Source: Atherix ibis
Taxonomy: Eukaryota; Arthropoda; Insecta; Diptera; Athericidae
Reading direction: 5' to 3'
Length of the DNA: 64,000 nt
Assembly (NCBI GenBank): GCA_958298945.1
Contig: OY282605.1
Span: 10,563,811-10,627,810, forward strand
Position numbers and translations under genes: made by a program. Below the pieces are notes generated by a model. It was not told the DNA's origin. It was given only the letters and a program-made list of their open reading frames with translations, and searched no databases. This document shows positions 55,511 to 64,000 of this stretch, piece after piece. The stretch's first letter is position 1, and the number at the start of each line of letters is the position of its first letter.

Positions 55511-57143
55511 TCGAAATATTAGACATAGCTACGGATTACTACCGTGAGCTATACGACAACGACAAAACACCAGACGAAATTCACCAACTAACTGAAAACG
55601 ATACAAATAATAACGAAGAAATTCCACGTATACTGAAAGAAGAAGTAGAAAAAGCTATTAAATCTCAAAAAAAAGAGTCAAAGCACCGGGAGAAGATGGC
55701 ATATCTAACGAACTTATGATAGAAACATCTGATATTACAGTAGACACTATTACATATTTATTTAACCAATTTTTTGAGACAGAATGTATACCTCACCAGT
55801 GGACCACGTCAACTATAATACTACTACATAAAAAAGGAAACAAAGACCCATCAGCCTGATGTCGAACGTATATAAAATCTTTTCCAAAATACGGTTGAAT
55901 CGTTTAACAAAGATTTTGAATGAAAACCAACCCAGAGAGCAAGCAGGCTTTCGCAAGGACTTTTCAACAATCGACCACATACACACCATAAAACAAGTTA
56001 TCCAGAAATGTACAGAATATGGTACTCGTATCAATTACTATTTGGCGTTTGTAGACTATAATAAAGCTTTTGACTCATTAAAACATACAAAAATATGGGA
56101 AGCGCTTACAACACAAGGGGTTGAAAACAAGTACATACAAATTGTTAAAAATATATACAAGAACATGAAAGCGAAAATAAGAACAGAAAGAGTAGGTGTA
56201 TACTTCCCTATAAAAAGAGGAGTCCGACAGGGAGACCCACTATCACCCAAACTTTTCTCGGCGGTGCTTGAATATATATTTAGACGTCTCGAATGGAGTC
56301 AATATGGACTAAACATTAACGGAATGCAACTAAACAATTTAAGATTTGCAGACGATCTAATTATAATCTCTAAGGACCCGAGAAGCATGCAAGCAAGTGA
56401 TAAAGGACTGCCATGAATAATACAAAAACCAAAGTAATGACTAGTTCCGACAAAATCACCATTAGAGTCAACGGCAACAAAATAGAGTACGTCGATGAAT
56501 ATACATACCTAGGATAGATAATATCACCAAAAGACCTTACAATCAAAGAAAAATACAATTAGCATGGAAAAGATACTGGTCTCTTAAAGAAATTGTCAAA
56601 AACCCGCAGGTTCCACTTAAAGCTAAAAAAAAAAAATTTGATTCCTGTATTCTACCTATCATGACATACGGGTGTCAAACTTGGAGTCTAACAAAACAAA
56701 ACTTACATAAACTAGAAACCTGTCAACACAGCATGGAGCGAAGTATGCTCAAAGTCAAGTTAAGAGACAAAGTAAAACTAGGAACATTACATAACCAAAC
56801 TAAAATTAACGATGTAACATACTGCATAAGAAAATTAAAATGGAGTTGGGCAGGTCATATGATGAGGAGTAAACAAGAAAAATGGGCTAAGGATGCAACC
56901 GAATGGTGTCCAAGACAAAATAAAAGAAAGAAAGAGAGGCAGCATCTGAGATGGGAGGACCATATTCGGAAAATAGCCGGTGCTACTTGGAAGAGGACGA
57001 CTCATGGCCGGAAAGTGTGGCAAGCTCTAGGGGAGGCCTTTGCGGAAACGCAAGACAATCTCAAAACCGGTGTCAATTAACATAAGTGATAGTAAATTTC
57101 TTCTAAGATTGTTAAATAAAGGTTATTATTATTATTATTATTA
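55511..57143 (+). mobile_element. RTE-like LINE inserted in the jockey relic
   Basis: A 5'-truncated non-LTR retrotransposon whose flanks share TAGTAGAA (55503-55510 and 57144-57151), a likely target-site duplication. ORF2 pieces: ILDIATDYYRELYDN and IPRILKEEVEKAIKSQKKES; after a frameshift near 55680, a PGEDGISNEL block. Then from 55859 come YKIFSKIRLNRLTKIL, QAGFRKDFSTIDHIHTIKQV, AFVDYNKAFDSLKH, RGVRQGDPLSPKLFSAVLE and LRFADDLIIIS. After further breaks come YLG, MTYGCQTWSLTKQN and the C-terminal WSWAGHMMRSKQEKWAKD, ending at 57080. The element closes with AATAAA and a (TTA)n tail at 57123-57143. The clade assignment is tentative; the reading as a dead LINE is firm. Confidence 0.88.
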
Positions 57144-57560
57144 TAGTAGAACGATTGCTTTTTTAGTAGGTAGTTGCTTTAATATTTCCGAAGTTATTGT
57201 ATAAGATCATAGCCCAGGAATTTTTGGTTGGGTAGCCGTGTAATAAGTTAACTTCGGAAAGACTAAAATTTTTGGGAGGTAGACTCTAATGTTTGGGATT
57301 TATTAATTAGTCCTTGAGTATTTTGTTTTCGTAAGCTTTATCTTGTATGATATTGTGTAACTTAAAAGTTTCTGCTAAATGGTCGGCAAAAGTATCTGAT
57401 CTTTGTTTGTTGGTATTTGCGCCTGTTCCATCGGTTCTACGTAGGGGATGTGTCGTCTCCTGCGTGCTTTATTTGTGGTAATTCAGTGGGTATATTGATT
57501 AAATTTTTATGCGACTTTTCAAGTTGGATTTCTAGTTGGTTTTAATGCTTGTACACTGAC
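57144..57560 (-). mobile_element. Jockey-like LINE relic, upstream part
   Basis: The minus strand reads PLRRTDGTGANTNKQRSDTF followed by ADHLAETFKLH (about 57350-57450), the linker between endonuclease and reverse transcriptase in jockey-type ORF2. FSLSEV and decayed sequence then lead to the insertion point at 57144. It is collinear with 54370-55510. 57518-57575 is shared with 62-120 of this window. Confidence 0.6.
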
Positions 57561-57813
57561 AGTTCTAAAGGCAACAAAAATGGCTCATTTACACTGTAGA
57601 ATTGGGTATAGTTTTCAAAACCACAAATATTTTGTCCTCAGTTCTAGTCAGAAACTGAACAGATACTATTACGATTAGTGACAAATAAGGTTTGTGCTGT
57701 AGTAATTTATTTTCTCTGCAATAATTCTAATCGAATATAATTTTACATTTTTATATATTTCTTTTTATATTATAATTAGACATGATAATGATCCCTTTTT
57801 AATAATTATAGTA

Positions 57814-59000
57814 CGAGGGTCGTTCAATAAGTCCTTAGAAAAAGATGGAAAGAAACTGTTTTTTAAAAAAAAAAATTTTTTATTTTTCAACATAATCTCC
57901 TTTTAGCTCTATACACTTTTCCAACCGTTTTTCCAAAATTTTTATCCCGTCCAAAAAATAGGATTTCGGAAGTTCTGTAAAATACTCATCCGTTTGAGCA
58001 ATGACGTCCTCGTTGGAAGTGAACCGTCGTCCGCCAAGCCATTCCTTCAGATTGGGGAAAAGAAAATAGTCACTCGGGGCCAAATCTGGTGAATAAGCGG
58101 GATGCTGCAACAATTCCATTCTCAATTCCACAATTTTGGCCATGGAAACAGCGCAGGTGTGCACACGCGCATTGTCCTGATGCAAGAGGATTTTTTTCTT
58201 CTTCAGATGGGGGCGTTTCTCTTTGATTTCCTTGCTCAACCGTTGCAATAACGACGCGTAATACGCTCCTGTTATTGTTTTTTCTTTTTCCAAGTAGTCG
58301 ATAAAAATGATGCCCTGCGAATCCCAAAAGACCGTGGCCATCACCTTGCCGGCCGATGGCACAGTTTTTGCATTTTTCGGAGCCCGTTCACCCTTGAAAA
58401 TCCACTGTGATGACTGTCTTTTCATTTCTGGAGTGTAGTAGTGTATCCAGGTTTCATCCACAGTGACATATCGACGAAATAATTTGGCAGGATTGCGATG
58501 AAAGAGTGCCAACATAGCCTCAGAGTCCACTACACGATTGCGCTTATTCTCCTCTGAGAGCAAACGCGGCACCCATCTTGCCGAAATTTTTTTTACAGAC
58601 AATTTTTCATGCAAAATTGAAGCGACTGTACCTTGTGATATGCGCGTGGCCTCAACTAATTCGCGCACTATAATTCGCCGATCGTTCAAAATCAGATCGT
58701 GAATTTTGTCGATGATTTCAGGACTAGACACCTCAACTGGGCGTCCTGAACGATGTTCATCTTTTGTGGATGAACGGCCACGTTTAAGCCTTTCAAATGG
58801 AGATGTTTGATGACAGCCCTAAACTCGCTTTTTTCCATTGTTATGCACAAATAAATGTCGTTAACTTTAATCGACGATAGAAATTGATCTACGCTGTGGA
58901 TCAAGCTGAAATTTTGACAGCTTTCCTGTCGATAATGCTACTTACCGACACTACGAGCGCAATTTCTCGGATTTTCTAAGGACTTATTGAACGACCCTCG
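57814..59000 (-). mobile_element. Mariner element (CGAGGGTCG family), copy B
   Basis: A complete copy of 1187 bp with inverted repeats CGAGGGTCGTTCAATAAGTC at both ends, flanked by TA (57812-57813 and 59001-59002). It is shorter than copy A because of a 91-bp deletion near the transposase start. It contains the pseudogene 57880-58849. Confidence 0.97.
57880..58849 (-). pseudogene. Mariner transposase, copy B, 91-bp deletion
   Basis: The start MEKSEFRAVIKHLHLKGL (from 58849) is followed by a frame break: relative to copy C, 91 bp from SPKEIKAE to NEFK are missing, with the short sequence TTAA shared at both deletion ends. The remaining frame to 57880 is open and includes the helix-turn-helix part, VDETWIHYYTPEMKRQSS, IIFIDYLEKEKTITGAYY, LLHQDNARVHTCAVSM and AYSPDLAPSDYFLF. 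The DD34D triad is present, but the protein lacks a continuous N-terminus. Confidence 0.93.
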
Positions 59001-59002
59001 TA

Positions 59003-60189
59003 GTACTTGTTATCCCAACCACTTCGATCACCTAAGCCATTAAAAGACTATCTTTATAAGTGAAGAACTTCATTAAATCGCCCCTAATTCATAGCATATA
59101 TTTTTTTTTATATAATAAATTAAAATATTATCAAAGTAGTTGTAAGGGTTAATCGAATGGTAAATACGACTATTCAAGCGGATATTGAACCAAACACCAT
59201 TTTTTTGAATCGGATATCTTTAAACGCACATGGAATAATATCTTTCTATGTTTCTGTATAATTTTCTAGGATGATTAGTTCTATCAATATTTGGTTTATA
59301 GTTGTTTTTTTTTCGTTTTGTCTACACAAATTGTACATTTATAGTGAAGAAGCACGTGTTCATTTCCTTTCCAGACTGCATAGTCTACAAAATTCCATTT
59401 CATATAGAATTGTTATTATATCCCATTAATATAGTGCTATGTATGACTGATGTTGTGCATTGTAGGTCTATAAAGGGCAAAGAAACAAAACGGCTAAAAA
59501 GATACCTAAACGAAAATAATGCCTGAACAAAAGGCGACTCCGCCATCCGTTTTTGTTTGCCTAAAGCGGTATAGCCGGACCCTTTCGTAACAATTTGAGT
59601 GCGAAGACAATAGATATGAAATATAACATAGTCGGTTGATAGTGTCACTTTTGCTTTTATTCACTTCTATAACATACGGGAAATAGGCTAGGCTGACTTC
59701 AAAAGCAACTAATCTACTCGGCTTTTAGTCCATAAATCCACTGTTGTCTGGCACTTATTATTAGAACATGACCGACCGACCGACCATCCGGAATATTCCG
59801 CCTAAAGGCACCCCACGATGATATGAGGACTGTAAACAATTTGACATATAAATATGTATAAATTTTGAAAGATAATAGATCCTTTGTTGTGGGCTCCAAA
59901 TCCAAACTGTCTTATCTATTATAAACATACCAATTTCGATGTGAGATAGCGGTTAAGGAAATGTAAGAAAAATGTAGAAAATTCAAAACCATTTAAAGGA
60001 CAAATATTTGTTTTTTGATAATTTCACAAATCTGTTGTCTTCATAATTTATGTCAAGAAAAAATGAGACTAGATTTTTAATAATAGAGATTTAAAAGAGC
60101 ATGAGAAAAAATGAGAAGTATTAGTTATCAGTCCTTAGGAAGAAGAAGAATTTAACAGATTTTTCTAGCTTATAGGAATTATTTTTTCT
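59003..60189. other. AT-rich DNA, no gene recognised
   Basis: The part at about 59520-59600 and a (CCGA)-like run at 59773-59784 are less A/T-rich, but I recognise no exon or element. Confidence 0.4.
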
Positions 60190-60990
60190 AAGGTATTTGC
60201 CTCAAAGAGTACCATTGCGTGTTTATTGGGAAATTTATCTTACAATTTGATTATAATTTGGATTGAAAGGATTACATACGAACGTAATTGGAAGACTTGA
60301 TTTAGGCACATATATGCATAAGTAATAGATGGTCTAGTGATAGCTTAGAACGTTAATTAAGTAAGTGCATACTTGAAAACGTTTATCTAGACACCCGTAT
60401 GAGGATTCCAAATAAATCTCTTTTCAATGTAAACTCCAAAATAGCGTGCTTTATAGTAAAAATATGAATAGGAGAATATTAGTTTATAAAAAGAAGATAG
60501 TTTTCCACTTAGTAAGATATTTTTATGGGGCAAGAATAGAATTTTGAAGTTTATTAGATTAGATTTTGAATGATTGAAAAATATATTAGTAGAGGCAGGA
60601 CTATCAGGAGTACAGATATTATCGCAAATAGGACCAAGGATACTACCCTGACGAACACCAATTTAAATAGAGGTATTGGTATATTCCTAGAATAGGACCA
60701 ATAATACTGGATAGTACCCGCATGGATATTTTATAAAATAGGATCAAAAAGTCTACCCTGAGAAACACTAGTATAGATAGAGTTATACATATTATCGTAA
60801 ACAAGATTAAGGAACCATCCTTGAGGAACTCCAGTATTGAATGAGGCACAGATATTATCTAAAATAGGACCAATTCGACTACCCTGAGGAACATCAGCGT
60901 AGATAAAGTTATAGTTATTATTTAAAATAGGACCAAAAAGACTACCCTGAGGAATACCAGAATTGTCAGAGGCATAAATGGTGCTATAAA
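60190..60990 (-). mobile_element. Jockey-like LINE relic with amplified motif B
   Basis: On the minus strand the upstream end (60990 to 60636) is a tandem array whose units read GVPQGS..GPILDN. After it comes decayed reverse transcriptase C-terminal sequence, including KARYFGVYIEKRFIWNPHTG (60380-60455), where relatives read YLGVYIDKRLTWNPH. Even weaker traces run to about 60190. The catalytic FADD block is reduced to IYAD in the first unit. Stops and frameshifts are present. Confidence 0.6.
60636..60987 (-). repeat. 63-bp tandem repeat derived from a reverse transcriptase GVPQGS motif
   Basis: On the plus strand, CTACCCTGA or a close variant recurs at 60643, 60753, about 60816, 60879 and 60942. 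The last four are spaced by exactly 63 bp; the first gap is 110 bp and contains a degenerate extra unit. In the minus-strand frame the units read GIPQGSLFGPILNNNYNFIY, VPQGSRIGPILDNICASF, VPQGWFLNLVYDNMYNSIY, VSQGRLFDPIL and VRQGSILGPICDNICT. Each 21-residue unit resembles motif B of a LINE reverse transcriptase. Confidence 0.85.
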
Positions 60991-61040
60991 TGATATGATC
61001 TATGGATAATTAAATAAAAAAAAAAGAACAAAGTTAGTTA

Positions 61041-62291
61041 CGAGGGTCGTTCAATAAGTCCTTAGAAAATCCGAGAAATTGCGCTCGTAGTGTCGGTAAA
61101 GATTTTTTAATCTTTTTTAAAATCTGAAGGTCAATTTCTATCGTCGATTAAAGTTAACGACATTTATTTGTGCATAACAATGGAAAAAAGCGAGTTTAGG
61201 GCTGTCATCAAACATCTCCATTTGAAAGGCTTAAGCCCGAAAGAAATCAAAGCCGAGTTGGATGCAGTTCATGGCACATCTGCACCTGTGTTTGCGACGG
61301 TTTACAATTGGGTGAATGAATTTAAACGTGGCCGTTCATCCACAAAAGATGAACATCGTTCAGGACACCCAGTTGAGGTGTCTACTCCTGAAATCATCGA
61401 CAAAATCCACGATCTGATTTTGAACGATCGGCGAATTAAAGTGCGCGAATTAGTTGAGGCCACGGGCATATCACAAGGTACAGTCGCTTCAATTTTGCAT
61501 GAAAAATTATGTGTGAAAAAAATTTCGGCAAGATGGGTGCCGCGTTTGCTCTCAGAGGAGAATAAGCGCAATCGTGTAGTGGACTCTGAGGCTATGTTGG
61601 CACTCTTTCATCGCAATCCTGCCGAATTCCTTCGTCGATATGTCACTGTGGACGAAACCTGGATACACTACGACACTCCAGAAACGAAGAGACAGTCATC
61701 ACAGTGGATTTTCAAGGGTGAACGGGCTCCGAAGAAGGCAAAAACTGTGCCATCGGCCGGCAAGGTGATGGCCACGGTCTTTTGGGATTCGCAAGGCATC
61801 ATTTTTATCGACTACTTGGAAAAAGGAAAAACAATAACAGGAGCGTATTACGCGTCGTTATTGCAATGGTTGAGCGAGGAAATCAAAGAGAAACGCCCCC
61901 ATCTGAAGAAGAAAAAAATCCTCTTGCATCAGGATAATGCGCGTGCGCACACCTGCGCTGTTTCCATGGCCAAAATTGTGGAATTGAGAATGGAATTGTT
62001 GCAGCATCCCGCTTATTCACCAGATTTGGCCCCGAGTGACTATTTTCTTTTCCCCAATCTGAATAAATGGCTTGGCGGACGACGGTTCACTTCCAACGAG
62101 GACGTCATTGCTCAAACGGATGAGTATTTTGCAGAACTTCCGAAATCCTATTTTTTGGACGGGATAAAAATTTTGGAAAAACGGTTGGAAAAGTGTATAG
62201 AGCTGAAACGGCATTATGTTGAAAAATAAAATTTTTTTTTTAAAAACAGTTTTTTTCCATCTTTTTCTAAGGATTTATTGAACGACCCTCG
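61041..62291 (+). mobile_element. Mariner element (CGAGGGTCG family), copy C, intact
   Basis: A 1251-bp element with TA on both sides (61039-61040 and 62292-62293). The left inverted repeat is CGAGGGTCGTTCAATAAGTC with CTTAGAAAA. The right repeat is the same inverted, with one difference (AAATCC for AAGTCC), about 29 bp in all. It encloses a full transposase gene. Of the three family copies it is the only one with an unbroken frame. Confidence 0.97.
61180..62229 (+). CDS. Mariner transposase, intact
   Basis: A 349-residue transposase expected to bind the element's inverted repeats and catalyse cut-and-paste movement into TA sites in the nucleus. I chose ATG 61180 (MEKSEFRAV) because the frame upstream has no earlier ATG and the length is typical of mariner. 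Domains: an N-terminal helix-turn-helix pair (residues about 1-110, with NDRRIKVRELVEATGISQGT as the second helix-turn-helix), a linker with RWVPRLLSEENKRN, and a catalytic domain with VDETWIHY (first Asp), LLHQDNARAHT (second Asp) and AYSPDLAPSDYFLF (third Asp, 34 residues after the second; DD34D). The C-terminus is normal. No stop or frameshift is visible, but activity cannot be judged from sequence. It has no introns. Copies A and B are close relatives with disabling lesions. Confidence 0.95.
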   Translation: MEKSEFRAVIKHLHLKGLSPKEIKAELDAVHGTSAPVFATVYNWVNEFKRGRSSTKDEHRSGHPVEVSTPEIIDKIHDLILNDRRIKVRELVEATGISQGTVASILHEKLCVKKISARWVPRLLSEENKRNRVVDSEAMLALFHRNPAEFLRRYVTVDETWIHYDTPETKRQSSQWIFKGERAPKKAKTVPSAGKVMATVFWDSQGIIFIDYLEKGKTITGAYYASLLQWLSEEIKEKRPHLKKKKILLHQDNARAHTCAVSMAKIVELRMELLQHPAYSPDLAPSDYFLFPNLNKWLGGRRFTSNEDVIAQTDEYFAELPKSYFLDGIKILEKRLEKCIELKRHYVEK

Positions 62292-62293
62292 TA

Positions 62294-64000
62294 GTATCCA
62301 AAGTAAGGTTTGGTGTCAGATACTCTTTTCGCTCAAGAGAGGAGGCCATGAATTAGATAATTAGGAATGGTTTAAGCATATTTAAGTGTAGTGTAAATAC
62401 GGTCAAGGATTAAATTTTAAAAAATTCTTCCTAAAGAAACACTTTTAAATTTGCTTTAATATTTGTGAGGTGATTAAATCGAAAGCAGGAAATTTTTTGT
62501 TAGAAAGACTTAGTTTTAGATATTTTCATTTTATAATTATAAAGTTATGGAAACCTTTAAGGGATAAATTTTAATTTTTTTATTGTTCTTTTACTTAATA
62601 TAAATTTTTTGAATAATTTTTCACAACGAAAATGTGTCTGCTGACATATTGTACAATGATTATAAGGATAAATACGAACAAATCTAGTCTAAAGTCCTTT
62701 TTGCATAAAAGAAGGGAAAGTGATATTGATTCATATAATAATGTCATTGAGTAAATTTTTTTTCGTAGGGATGAATCCTTATAAAAATAAATTTACTCAA
62801 AATAACAAAAAAAAAAATTTTAATTCAGATAAGATTTTATTAAAATTTTTGGGGGTAAAGATCAGTATTAAGTGAATATTATATTAGTACTCCTTGGTAT
62901 TTTACAATATCTAATTTGTGACTAGGTATTGTTTAGATTTAATAGAGGATATGTCTGAAGGATTTTTCTTCCCCTATAAAAAGAATCAATTAATGACTAG
63001 GCATTAGGCGATTTTTCTGCAAGTTCTTATCTCAACATTATAATTTCATTGAAAATGTCCAAACTTGCTAAATCTGGTTATCCCGATTATTTATTTAGAA
63101 TATTCAAGTGCTCATCAGACAAATCTTAAATACGAGTATCTATTTTTATATTGAGTTCAAAGCACTCATATATAAAAATATGCGGAAAAGCACGCATTGC
63201 AGACATAAATCCATAAATTATCATGAAATATTACATATTTTTTTTTGTGGCGTTTTTTTTTTTGTTGAAGCAGTTAACTTAATTCAATTCCGTTTTTCCG
63301 TAGAAATATATTTTTTTCCCAATTTTGAGAATTTTCCAAAAGCCTTTTTTATCCTTGCAAAGAGTCAAATTGGCGTCGACCTAAATTCACACATAGAAGA
63401 ATTGAATCGAATTCAGCCAAAAAAAAAAGAAAAAAAGAGAAAGTCATTTTCATTGGCATTACTAAGGATTCTATTTACCATTTCACATTTTTATCCTTTG
63501 TAAATTTTCTCTATTTCGCTTCTTTTTTTTATATTTCCTTGTATACTAAAATAACATCAGAACAGATAGAAATTCTGAAACTCTAGCTGTGCACAATATC
63601 TTTTTGGTGATAATTTTCTTCTCCAAATTGGACGCCTCTTTTTATTATTAAACACATTTCATTTGGAGCAATTTCATTATATACGAAAATGAAATGTTCT
63701 ATAATTTTGGCACAATACTTACTATCATTGATATTTTTTCCGCAATAGGCAGATAAGAGAAAATAATTCCATTTTTTTTTGTTGGACGAAATTGAAATGA
63801 AATTTTTAGAAGCAGAAATTTAATTGTATTCATGCACAATTATAATGGAAATAATTTGTTTGGCCCCCCCAAAAAAAAAATAGCCCAAATAACCATTTAA
63901 TCAAATAATTATAATTTGTGGAGTTTTTTTTTCTCCAATTTTCTTTATATAAACAACGTGTAACAGATAAGTAATGAGACTTATATTTTTTGAGACTGAT
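62294..64000. other. AT-rich DNA, no gene recognised
   Basis: Very A/T-rich with many runs. The 131-codon open frame at 63108-63503 is phenylalanine-, isoleucine- and lysine-rich, as the base composition predicts, and has no recognisable domain. A weak inverted repeat around TTGAGTAAATTT lies at 62747-62799. Confidence 0.45.

Noticed and set aside
63108..63503. 131-codon open frame
   Set aside because: Its F/I/K-rich composition is what A/T-rich DNA gives by chance; there is no domain, and one end is a lysine run from poly(A).

Overview
The window looks like gene-poor, very AT-rich chromosomal DNA of an insect. The evidence is the mobile-element fauna: at least fourteen mariner or Tc1/mariner pieces, R1-clade and jockey-like non-LTR retrotransposons (LINEs), a Copia retrotransposon, long A/T runs, minisatellites, and no operons or bacterial-style gene packing. 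I cannot name the species, and a hymenopteran is only a guess. I see no tRNA, rRNA, CRISPR array or host exon that I can defend. Nearly everything readable is transposon-derived. The exceptions are an intact 234-codon ORF at 49256-49960 (-) and a 113-codon ORF at 40722-41063 (-), and I recognise neither.

Layout. 1-10 kb: AT-rich DNA with a dispersed repeat (990-2560) and a 15-bp minisatellite (4240-5990). 10-18 kb: a frameshifted mariner, a Mos1-like deletion derivative, a 5'-truncated LINE with a target-site duplication, a near-perfect 93-bp-arm hairpin, and a jockey relic. 20-23 kb: an old minus-strand R1-clade LINE split by a younger plus-strand R1-clade LINE, with a 12-bp target-site duplication. 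26-30 kb: two mariner copies, a head-to-head LINE pair and another mariner remnant. 31.9-35.0 kb: a minus-strand R1-clade element with ORF1 and endonuclease but with the reverse transcriptase core deleted. 39-43 kb: a third Mos1-like copy, an unknown ORF, a hairpin, and a 31-bp minisatellite carrying a mariner inside one repeat unit. 45-48 kb: a 5'-truncated Copia element between copies of one mariner-remnant repeat. 49-52 kb: the unknown 234-codon ORF and short dispersed repeats. 52-57.5 kb: LINE relics, including a second LINE-in-LINE insertion. 57.8-62.3 kb: two more copies of the 41.9-kb mariner family, one with an intact transposase, and between them a LINE relic whose reverse-transcriptase GVPQGS block has become a 63-bp tandem repeat.

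How the parts relate. The window is mainly a record of transposition and decay. Target-site duplications and nesting give relative ages: the minus-strand R1 and jockey LINEs are older than the plus-strand LINEs inserted into them, and the mariner at 41858-43130 is younger than its minisatellite. The mariner at 61041-62291 is the only element with a full reading frame and clean TA-flanked inverted repeats, so it is the best candidate for recent activity.

Most worth checking: the GVPQGS-derived tandem array (60636-60987), the 234-codon unknown ORF, the intact mariner, and the recurring short-loop fold-back palindromes.
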